Origin: an uncultured Erysipelotrichaceae bacterium
GTDB lineage: Bacteria > Bacillota_I > Bacilli_A > RF39 > UBA660
Length of the DNA stretch: 5,910 bases
Assembly: GCA_902797415.1 (NCBI GenBank)
Contig: CADBSQ010000047.1
Span: 1 to 5,910 of the forward strand
Direction of reading: 5' to 3'
Part shown: positions 1-5,565 of the stretch, one piece after another
Layout of the letters: each line of letters starts with the position of its first letter
How positions within the stretch are numbered: position 1 is the first letter of the stretch
The notes under the pieces: model-generated
What the model saw: only the letters and a program-made list of their open reading frames with translations
What the model was told of the DNA's origin: nothing
The model's database searches: none
Translations under genes and position numbers: made by a program

Positions 1-41
1 ATGGTAATTGGAAATTAACTTTAATTTATTTAGCAGAATAA
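1..41 (+). CDS. Probable C-terminal end of an upstream gene (partial)
   Basis: The frame starting at base 3 is open from the window edge to a TAA at 39-41 and would encode a tail ending GNWKLTLIYLAE. The other two + frames close at base 7 and base 18. The intrinsic terminator stem begins at base 40, overlapping this stop codon, which is the same arrangement as at the end of typA; that context is the main support. Twelve codons are too few to recognise a family, and an open stretch this short can occur by chance, so this is a tentative partial gene. Confidence 0.35.
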   Translation, partial: GNWKLTLIYLAE

Positions 42-71
42 AAAATAGAAAAACCACTTTCTATTTTTTTT
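40..71 (+). terminator. Intrinsic terminator of the upstream gene
   Basis: A perfect 12-bp inverted repeat pairs 40-51 with 58-69 around a 6-nt loop (AACCAC), and the T-rich 3' arm runs on to a T at 71. The stem is almost entirely A-T with one G-C pair, so its strength relies on length. The 5' arm is A-rich, so in principle it could also act on the opposite strand, but no minus-strand gene is visible here. Confidence 0.75.
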
Positions 72-77
72 AAACCA

Positions 78-86
78 TGCTATAAT
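78..86 (+). promoter_or_regulatory. Extended -10 promoter for the Lys/Thr-rich gene
   Basis: The sequence TGCTATAAT is a perfect TATAAT with a TGn extension. The 17-bp-spaced -35 position (58-63, TTTCTA) is poor and lies in the 3' arm of the terminator, so this would be an extended -10 promoter working with little -35 contact. The start site is expected near 92-94, giving a leader of only about 10 nt before the preferred ATG at 103. Confidence 0.6.
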
Positions 87-102
87 TAAAATGGTGATAA
101 AG

Positions 103-711
103 ATGGCTGATAAGAAGAAAACTACTACTAAAAAAAGTGCTACTGCAAAGAAAAAAACAACAACTAAAAAAACTACTAAAGGGAAAACAACTCCTAAAAA
201 GAAAACTACTACTGCTAAAAAAACAACTCAAACAAAAAAGGTAACTCCTAAAAAAGAAGTTAAAACAGAAGTTAAAGAAGAACCTAAAAAAGTTAATCAA
301 CCTGAAAAAGAACTAGTAATTCCTCTAGTGACTGAAGCTGGGAAACAAGCAAAGGATATAAAAGAAGAAATAAAAGAAATAATTGAAACCAAAGAGGAAG
401 AAACTCTTGTAGATAAGAATAAGGTCCTTGCTAAACCAACAACAATACTAGGAAAGGAATTGCCTACAGGAAAAAGTGATAGTGTTAAAAAAGAAAGAAA
501 AAAATTGTACGCTAAAGACGCATTAGTTTTTGCTATTGTAGTTCCTTTGATTGACTTAATTGCGATGGTATTTATTGAATCCTATCCAGCTTTAAATATT
601 ACAGCTAATACAAATCTAAATTATATTCTTACAGTAGTAACAGACTTTATTTTAATATTTATAGTAACCTATATAGTGGAATATATATTTGGTGAGAAAA
701 ATACAAAATAA
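103..711 (+). CDS. Lys/Thr-rich tail protein with a C-terminal two-helix membrane anchor
   Basis: I do not recognise a named family. From the ATG at 103 the protein has 202 residues. Residues 2-51 are nearly all Lys, Thr, Pro and Ala in short repeats (KKTTTKK, TTPKKK), like histone-H1-type tails. A charged mixed region follows, including a probable acidic helix at about 81-100 rich in KEE and EIKE. Two hydrophobic segments at about 139-158 and 172-196 would form a hairpin, putting both ends in the cytoplasm (basic KKERKK before the first). The ATG at 103 is preferred over the in-frame ATG at 91: GGTGAT at 93-98 matches the 3' part of the Shine-Dalgarno consensus, and the 91 codon lies at or before the predicted transcript start. 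It is probably monocistronic, as terminators flank it. A role in binding nucleic acid at the membrane is inference from composition only. Confidence 0.8.
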   Translation: MADKKKTTTKKSATAKKKTTTKKTTKGKTTPKKKTTTAKKTTQTKKVTPKKEVKTEVKEEPKKVNQPEKELVIPLVTEAGKQAKDIKEEIKEIIETKEEETLVDKNKVLAKPTTILGKELPTGKSDSVKKERKKLYAKDALVFAIVVPLIDLIAMVFIESYPALNITANTNLNYILTVVTDFILIFIVTYIVEYIFGEKNTK

Positions 712-719
712 TTAAAATT

Positions 720-744
720 AAGAAGTTTAGTGCTTCTTTTTTTT
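720..744 (+). terminator. Intrinsic terminator after the Lys/Thr-rich gene
   Basis: AAGAAG at 720-725 pairs with CTTCTT at 733-738 around a 7-nt loop, and an uninterrupted run of T fills 737-744. It lies 8 bp after the stop codon. The stem is short (6 bp) but the T-run is long. Confidence 0.75.
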
Positions 745-767
745 GTCGCTTTTTTTATACAAAACAC

Positions 768-795
768 TTGCATTTTTTTAAATATATGATATTAT
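768..795 (+). promoter_or_regulatory. Promoter of typA
   Basis: A -35 of TTGCAT (768-773) and a -10 of TATTAT (790-795) are separated by 16 bp, and the -10 carries a TGA extension (787-789). Transcription would start near 802, leaving a leader of about 18 nt that contains the Shine-Dalgarno AAGAGGG at 808-814, five bases before the ATG. There is no room for a long regulatory leader. Confidence 0.65.
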
Positions 796-819
796 TCTCT
801 AAGACGAAAGAGGGATAAT

Positions 820-2622
820 ATGGTTAAAATTATAAATGTTGCGATAGTAGCACACGTTGATGCTGGCAAAAGCACATTAGTCGATGCGCTTCTTAAGCAA
901 AATGGTATTTTCAGAGACAATGAAGAAGTGGTATCACAAGTAATGGATAGCAATGATTTAGAAAGAGAAAGAGGAATAACAATTTATTCTAAAAATTGTT
1001 CTATAAAATATAAAGATTATAAAATTAATATTGTAGATACTCCAGGACACGCAGATTTTTCTAGTGAGGTAGAGCGTGTTATTAGAACTGTTGATACTGT
1101 TGTATTAATTGTCGATGCTGCAGAAGGGCCTATGCCGCAAACAAGATTTGTTCTCAAAAAAGCATTAGAACAAAACTTAAATCCAATTTTATTTATAAAT
1201 AAAATTGATAAAAAAGATGCTAGACCAGAAGAAGTTGTTGACATGACTTTTGATCTTTTCTGTGATTTAAATGCAAATGATAAGCAACTCGAGTTTCCAA
1301 TTATTTACGGAGCAGCAAAACAAGGTGTGTGTAGCTTAGATCTTAATAATATGGGTGAAAATATATCACCTTTGCTTGATACAATTATTGAAAACACTAA
1401 ACCTTTTGAAGGTGATGCATCTGATAAATTACAAATGCAGATATCAAATTTAGATTATGATGAATATATCGGAAGGCTTGGAATTGGTCGAATAAATAAG
1501 GGATCAGTTAAAACGGGCGAGAATGTAACTCTAATACAAAATAATGGTGATATTAAAAACTTTAGAATTACCAAATTATTTGTTGAAGAAGGAATAAAAC
1601 GAGTAGAAAAAAAAGAAGCTTTTTATGGAGATATTGTTACAATCGCTGGTTTTAATGACATATCAATTGGTGATACTATTTGTGCATATGGAGAAAACGA
1701 TCCATTACCACCAATAAATATTGAACCACCAACGCTTAGTATGAACTTTTTGGTAAATTCAGGACCTTTGTCTGGTCAATCTGGTAAGTTTTTAACAAGT
1801 AGACATATTAAAGACAGATTAGATAGAGAACTTGAAACAAATGTTGGATTAAAAGTAGAAGAACTACCTGGGTCTGACGGCTTTAAAGTAAGTGGTCGAG
1901 GCGAACTACACTTATCAGTTCTTCTTGAGAACATGAGAAGAGAAGGTTATGAACTTTGTGTAAGTAAACCACAGGTACTAATTCATGAAGATTCAAGTGG
2001 CAAAACAGAACCATTTGAAAACGTTTTAATAAATACTCCTGAAGAATATGCAAGTACTATTATTAAAGACATTCAAGAAAGAAAAGGTGTTCTTCTTTCA
2101 ATGACTAGTGGTGAAGATGGTTTCACTCATTTAGAGTTTTCTGCACCAACTAGAGGTTTAATTGGATATAGAAGTAACTTTATAACAAATACAAGAGGAG
2201 AAGGCACTATGGTTAGAAGCTTTGATGACTACAAACCATATGTAGGAGCTCTTCAGACTAGAAAAAATGGTGTTTTGGTTAGTATGGAAAAGGGTAAGAC
2301 TCTAGGTTATTCATTATATAACTTACAAAATAGAGGTACTCTTCTAGTTGGTCCTGGCGAAGATGTTTATGTTGGTATGATAATAGGTATTCATTCTCGT
2401 GAAAATGATTTAAATGTTAATCCTTGTAAAAATAAAGAAATGTCTAATACAAGAAGCAGTGGTAAAGATGATGCTATTGCTTTAGTAAATCCAAAAACAT
2501 TTTCTTTGGAAGAATCACTTGAATTCATTGAGGATGATGAATACGTAGAAGTTACTCCAGCAGTAATTAGAATGAGAAAAGCTATTCTTGATCCAAAAGA
2601 TAGAGTAAGAGCAAATAGATAA
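820..2622 (+). CDS. typA: Translational GTPase TypA/BipA
   Basis: TypA/BipA is a ribosome-binding GTPase of the EF-G/LepA superfamily, linked to 50S subunit assembly and to growth under cold or other stress. The 600 residues match the family's usual length. In order: the P-loop AHVDAGKS (11-18), the switch I region ERERGIT (48-54), DTPGH (73-77) with the catalytic-type His77, NKID (127-130), a domain III motif SGRGELHL (358-365), TRGLIGYR (444-451), and the BipA-specific C-terminal domain with HSREND (525-530), SNTRSSG (542-548) and a terminal VRANR. TetM- and EF-G-type proteins lack that C-terminal domain, so the assignment is firm. Oddities: the P-loop reads VDAGKS where TypA normally has VDHGKT, switch I continues ITIYSKNCS instead of ITILAKNT, and the usual SA of the G5 motif is AA (IIYGAAK). 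The gene has its own promoter, and its terminator overlaps its last codons. Confidence 0.97.
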   Translation: MVKIINVAIVAHVDAGKSTLVDALLKQNGIFRDNEEVVSQVMDSNDLERERGITIYSKNCSIKYKDYKINIVDTPGHADFSSEVERVIRTVDTVVLIVDAAEGPMPQTRFVLKKALEQNLNPILFINKIDKKDARPEEVVDMTFDLFCDLNANDKQLEFPIIYGAAKQGVCSLDLNNMGENISPLLDTIIENTKPFEGDASDKLQMQISNLDYDEYIGRLGIGRINKGSVKTGENVTLIQNNGDIKNFRITKLFVEEGIKRVEKKEAFYGDIVTIAGFNDISIGDTICAYGENDPLPPINIEPPTLSMNFLVNSGPLSGQSGKFLTSRHIKDRLDRELETNVGLKVEELPGSDGFKVSGRGELHLSVLLENMRREGYELCVSKPQVLIHEDSSGKTEPFENVLINTPEEYASTIIKDIQERKGVLLSMTSGEDGFTHLEFSAPTRGLIGYRSNFITNTRGEGTMVRSFDDYKPYVGALQTRKNGVLVSMEKGKTLGYSLYNLQNRGTLLVGPGEDVYVGMIIGIHSRENDLNVNPCKNKEMSNTRSSGKDDAIALVNPKTFSLEESLEFIEDDEYVEVTPAVIRMRKAILDPKDRVRANR

Positions 2623-2635
2623 TATTTGCTTTTTT
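2607..2635 (+). terminator. Terminator embedded in the 3' end of typA
   Basis: GCAAATA at 2611-2617 pairs perfectly with TATTTGC at 2623-2629 around a 5-nt loop GATAA. The stem can extend to 11 bp (2607-2633) with one G-U pair. T-tract 2630-2635 follows. The 5' arm is coding (the last Ala and Asn codons) and the loop contains the TAA stop codon, so a terminating ribosome would cover the hairpin. Confidence 0.75.
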
Positions 2636-2654
2636 ATTTGGTTTATTTTATAAT
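2626..2654 (+). promoter_or_regulatory. Promoter of the lysS unit
   Basis: A perfect TATAAT at 2649-2654 lies 17 bp after TTGCTT at 2626-2631. The -35 is weak (TTG matches) and sits inside the 3' arm and T-tract of the typA terminator. The expected start near 2661 leaves a leader of about 18 nt before the ATG at 2679. That excludes a T-box riboswitch, which is common upstream of Gram-positive tRNA synthetase genes. Confidence 0.6.
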
Positions 2655-2678
2655 TGTCTTGAAACGGAAGTGAGCGAA

Positions 2679-4166
2679 ATGGATAGAAAATTAACTGACC
2701 AAGAAAAAGTTAGAAGGGAAAAACTTAAGGAAATATCAAAAACAACAAATCCTTATCCGGAAAAATTTGAAAGAACTCATACTTTAAAAGATGCTAAAAA
2801 TCTTGAAGATGGAGAACAAAACATAAGTGTGGCTGGTAGGATCGTTTTTGCCAGAAAGATGGGAAAACTTTCATTTGTAAAAATAAGAGATATAGAAGGT
2901 ACATTCCAACTTGAGTTTAAAATAGATGAAATTGGAGAAGAAAAATATGCTTTCTTTAAAAAGCTTATTGATACAGGAGACTTTATTGGTGCAACAGGTG
3001 AAATATTTACCACACAAACAGGAGAAAAGACTTTAAGAGTTCAAGACTTTACCTTTTTAGGAAAAGCGCTTCGTCCTTTACCAGAGAAATTTCATGGATT
3101 GACTGATACTGAGCTTAAATACAGGGAGCGTTATACCGATCTAATAATGAACGAAGAATCTAGAAAAGTATTTCTTGGCAGAAGTAAATTATATCTATTT
3201 ATAAGAAATTTTCTTGCTAAAGAAGGCTTTTTAGAAGTTGAGACTCCTATAGTACAAACAAGTGTTTCTGGTGCAACAGCTAAACCATTTTATACACATT
3301 ACAATGCGCTTGACCTAGAATGTAACCTAAGAATTGCTCCAGAGTGCTATTTAAAAGAATGTATAGCAGGCGGTTTTGATAAAGTATTTGAAATTGCTAA
3401 ATGCTTTAGAAACGAAGGAATGGATACAGAACATAATCCAGAATTTACTCAAGTAGAGTGGTATGCATCATACTGGAATTTTGAGGATAACATTAAATTG
3501 TTCAAAAGATTTATCAAAGAAATAATGATTGAACTTACTGGTTCTGCTATAGTTAATTATCAAGGAAATGAACTAAACTTTGAAAATGATACTTGGGAAA
3601 GAATTAATTATATAGAAAGATTAACTGAAATATTAGGTTTTGATTTTATAAACGAAAATGATATTAATGAATATAAAGAAAAGGTAGTGGAAAAAGGGTT
3701 TTACAAAATGGAAGAATTAGAAGAGTACAAATCTATTTCACAGCTAACAGATTTTTTATATAAAAAATTATTGCGAGCAAAAATCATAGGGCCAGTAATT
3801 ATGTATAATTATCCAGCTTATTTAAAACCACTTGCTAGAAGAAATGACAAAAATGAAGGTATCGCTGACTGCTTTCAAATAGTTATTTGTGGAAGTGAAA
3901 TATGTAATGCCTATTCTGAACTTGTTAATCCAGAAATACAACGTAAGTGTTTTATAGATCAATTAGAAGCAAAAGAGGCTGGTGATGACGAAACGATGGA
4001 TTTAGATGAGGACTATTTAAATGCAATGGAACTGGGAATGCCTCCAATCTCTGGACTTGGTTGTGGAATTGAAAGATTACTTATGATTGCATATAATCTA
4101 CCATCTGTTAGGGATACAATACTATTTCCAACAATGAAACCTAATACGGGAAAGGACAACGAATGA
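2679..4166 (+). CDS. lysS: Lysine--tRNA ligase, class II (LysRS)
   Basis: LysRS charges tRNA(Lys) with lysine using ATP in the cytoplasm. From the ATG at 2679 the protein has 495 residues, the normal bacterial size. An N-terminal anticodon-binding OB fold covers about 49-140, opening with ISVAGRIV and MGKLSFV. The class IIb catalytic core has motif 1 around EGFLEVETP (Pro190), motif 2 CFRNEG followed by HNPEFT (Arg244, Glu246, His252, Phe256), and motif 3 GLGCGIERL (459-467, Arg466). The signature KALRPLPEKFHGL also fits LysRS. A GTG at 2670 would add three residues, but it has no Shine-Dalgarno site and lies about 9 nt from the predicted transcript start. The ATG has GGAAGTGA (2666-2673) five bases upstream, one mismatch from GGAGGTGA. 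The end overlaps the next gene by four bases (ATGA), indicating translational coupling. Confidence 0.97.
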   Translation: MDRKLTDQEKVRREKLKEISKTTNPYPEKFERTHTLKDAKNLEDGEQNISVAGRIVFARKMGKLSFVKIRDIEGTFQLEFKIDEIGEEKYAFFKKLIDTGDFIGATGEIFTTQTGEKTLRVQDFTFLGKALRPLPEKFHGLTDTELKYRERYTDLIMNEESRKVFLGRSKLYLFIRNFLAKEGFLEVETPIVQTSVSGATAKPFYTHYNALDLECNLRIAPECYLKECIAGGFDKVFEIAKCFRNEGMDTEHNPEFTQVEWYASYWNFEDNIKLFKRFIKEIMIELTGSAIVNYQGNELNFENDTWERINYIERLTEILGFDFINENDINEYKEKVVEKGFYKMEELEEYKSISQLTDFLYKKLLRAKIIGPVIMYNYPAYLKPLARRNDKNEGIADCFQIVICGSEICNAYSELVNPEIQRKCFIDQLEAKEAGDDETMDLDEDYLNAMELGMPPISGLGCGIERLLMIAYNLPSVRDTILFPTMKPNTGKDNE

Positions 4167-4513
4167 AAAAAAGATTAATGCCTTACATTACAATAGCTAT
4201 TATATTAGTTGTTGTTTTGTTTTTTATAGGATTTAATTTGACAAATAAAAATAATAAATATAATAAAATGGAGAAGAGATTAGTTAAAACTTCAGAAAAA
4301 TACTTAGGATTATACCCTGGACTGTATCCTAAAACCAATCAATTAGTGTTGACATCTGAAATGTTAAAAAACAAAGGATATGATGTAAAACTATATAAAA
4401 ATTGTTCTGGTTATGTTATAATTAAGAAGAATAATAATTTCTATAAATATGAACCCTACATAAAGTGTAAAGATTATACTACAAAAGGATTTAATGATAA
4501 ATACATAGAATAG
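4163..4513 (+). CDS. Small membrane-anchored protein with a two-cysteine extracytoplasmic domain
   Basis: I do not recognise a named family. The 116-residue protein starts MKKR, has one hydrophobic helix at about 8-26, and then a polar domain that should face outward (positive-inside rule). There is no lipobox and no clear signal-peptidase site, so it reads as a signal anchor. The domain carries a tandem GLYPGLYP (49-56), then LTSEMLKNKGY (63-73), CSGYVIIK (81-88) and YEPYIKC (96-102) followed by YTTKG (105-109). Cys81 and Cys102 are the only cysteines, and the second hydrophobic beta-like stretch between them suggests a disulfide-closed hairpin. The start codon overlaps the lysS stop (ATGA), and AAAGGA at 4151-4156 is a well-placed ribosome site. 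The next gene follows after 14 bp. Its link to LysRS may be only transcriptional. Confidence 0.85.
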   Translation: MKKRLMPYITIAIILVVVLFFIGFNLTNKNNKYNKMEKRLVKTSEKYLGLYPGLYPKTNQLVLTSEMLKNKGYDVKLYKNCSGYVIIKKNNNFYKYEPYIKCKDYTTKGFNDKYIE

Positions 4514-4527
4514 AAGGGAATTATAAC

Positions 4528-5439
4528 ATGGCTAAAAATGAAGAGTTAAATGAATTACTTGAATGGTGTTACCATATTTTGGTTGACTTTTTCAAATATC
4601 ATGATAATCCTAATGAAAGAACACAGACTATGTCTACAGCATTATGTGATCCATATTATAAATGCATGAAAAAGTTAAGTCTAGATTCTGATGTTATTGA
4701 ACAAAAATATATTGATATGCTAAAAAAACTTTATAACTATCTAGTTTATAATGCTAATAACCCTGAGAATGATATGTTGAACGCCGACCTTAGAGATCCA
4801 AAACGCATAGATTCATATAAGCAACTAATAGATAGTATAGAGTTAAATCAATTGTACGGGCATAGTAATCCTACAAAAGATTCAAATAAAGGCATAAATA
4901 ATACACCAGAAAAAGACTCTTTAATTAAAGACTATGATATGATTCTGCCTTATTTCAACCACGAACACAGTGTAGAACGTAAGGCTAATACGAAAGCAAA
5001 GCTTGACGAAATAGAAAAGTTTTATTATTTAATATCTCATGATTATATAAAAAATGTAGATGAATATCTTAGCTCACACGGTTACATACCGGCAAATGGA
5101 AGAATGTTAATATCTACTAATATAGCCGATGAACTATTAAAAAGATACGGATTGAGTATATTTAGCTTTACAGAAGAAGAAGTTAGTAACTTTATGGCAC
5201 ATTATTATGATGTTCCAAGAATAGTTATCGACGATGCTAATTTAGATTTTTCTGGAGAAGTACGATTTACTGAATATCTCGTCGATGCATTTAAGCTTGA
5301 AGAGGCAATTGCTAAAAAGTTAAAAGTTCGTAATAGTAAAAAATTTAAAAAAGGATTTATTCATACATTAGCCAAAAAGTTAGACAAATTTAAATCAATT
5401 GTACATTATCAACAAAGAAAAGGAAAAAAACGAAAATAA
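4528..5439 (+). CDS. Hypothetical cytoplasmic protein with a basic C-terminal tail
   Basis: I do not recognise this 303-residue protein. There is no signal peptide and no membrane segment. Residues 1-110 look mainly helical, with Cys14, Cys40 and Cys46 and aromatic clusters. Residues about 111-133 form a polar linker rich in Asn, Ser, Lys and Pro (HSNPTKDS onward). A second domain spans about 135-265, including SSHGYIPANGRM and the acidic RIVIDDANLDFSGEVRF. The last 40 residues are Lys/Arg-rich and end KGKKRK, which could bind RNA, DNA or acidic membrane surfaces. GAAGGGAA at 4513-4520 is the ribosome site, overlapping the preceding stop, with roughly 8-9 bp spacing. Gene order suggests it is the last gene of the lysS unit, but no terminator is seen after it. 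No function is claimed. Confidence 0.85.
   Translation: MAKNEELNELLEWCYHILVDFFKYHDNPNERTQTMSTALCDPYYKCMKKLSLDSDVIEQKYIDMLKKLYNYLVYNANNPENDMLNADLRDPKRIDSYKQLIDSIELNQLYGHSNPTKDSNKGINNTPEKDSLIKDYDMILPYFNHEHSVERKANTKAKLDEIEKFYYLISHDYIKNVDEYLSSHGYIPANGRMLISTNIADELLKRYGLSIFSFTEEEVSNFMAHYYDVPRIVIDDANLDFSGEVRFTEYLVDAFKLEEAIAKKLKVRNSKKFKKGFIHTLAKKLDKFKSIVHYQQRKGKKRK
5411..5439 (+). promoter_or_regulatory. A-rich upstream (UP-like) DNA of the rpsL promoter
   Basis: The last codons of the 303-residue gene (Gln-Gln-Arg-Lys-Gly-Lys-Lys-Arg-Lys) form A-tracts at roughly -68 to -40 relative to the predicted rpsL start. This is where RNA polymerase alpha subunits bind UP elements of ribosomal promoters. The A-richness is visible; UP activity is inferred. 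Confidence 0.4.
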
Positions 5440-5442
5440 TCC

Positions 5443-5472
5443 TTGACTTATAAAAGACAATTGTGTTATATT
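5443..5472 (+). promoter_or_regulatory. Promoter of rpsL (str operon)
   Basis: A -35 of TTGACT (5443-5448, five of six consensus bases) and a -10 of TATATT (5467-5472, five of six) are separated by 18 bp. The -10 carries a TGT extension (5464-5466). The -35 begins four bases after the stop of the preceding gene. The expected start is near 5479. This is the best -35/-10 pair in the window, as expected for a ribosomal protein operon. Confidence 0.75.
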
Positions 5473-5478
5473 AATTTC

Positions 5479-5565
5479 GAATTTAAATTGAGTTCTACTT
5501 AGGTAGAACTTTGATTTATTAGTGTTTTGACACACCAGGAAGTGTGTTCATAGAAAGGAGAACCC
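5479..5565 (+). promoter_or_regulatory. Structured 5' leader of rpsL with two hairpins
   Basis: The leader is about 86 nt. Hairpin 1 is a perfect 8-bp repeat, AGTTCTAC (5491-5498) with GTAGAACT (5503-5510), around the tetraloop TTAG. Hairpin 2 pairs ACACAC (5530-5535) with GTGTGT (5542-5547) around CAGGAA, extendable by a G-U pair. An alternative small stem, GTGT (5522-5525) with ACAC (5530-5533), would compete with hairpin 2. Neither hairpin is followed by a T-run, so they do not look like terminators. The ribosome site GAAAGGAG (5553-5560) lies six bases after hairpin 2 and stays free. A protein-binding autoregulatory leader is possible; I cannot match it to a named class. Confidence 0.5.

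Noticed and set aside
119..265. Short repeats that could suggest a CRISPR or satellite array
   Set aside because: The repeats are imperfect, have no regular spacer, stay in frame and encode the Lys/Thr tail.
70..300. Minus-strand open frame rich in Phe and Ser
   Set aside because: It is the complement of the Lys/Thr codons of the + strand gene; its composition is an artefact and it has no ribosome site or promoter.
1017..1244. Minus-strand open frame inside typA
   Set aside because: It lies entirely within the conserved GTPase domain and has no recognisable product.
820..2622. Tetracycline-resistance ribosomal protection protein, suggested by AHVDAGKS
   Set aside because: The C-terminal domain (TRGLIGYR, HSREND, SNTRSSG, VRANR) is specific to TypA/BipA, and the length is 600 rather than about 640 residues.
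2636..2678. T-box riboswitch upstream of the tRNA synthetase gene
   Set aside because: Only about 18 nt of leader is available between the predicted transcript start and the ATG, far too short for a T-box.
2777..3013. Minus-strand open frame inside lysS
   Set aside because: It is a shadow of the OB-fold coding region with no independent support.
4161..4180. TGA read as tryptophan (mycoplasma-type code)
   Set aside because: The lysS TGA falls at the expected end of LysRS, reading through meets a TAA within four codons, Trp uses TGG, and no conserved protein contains an in-frame TGA.
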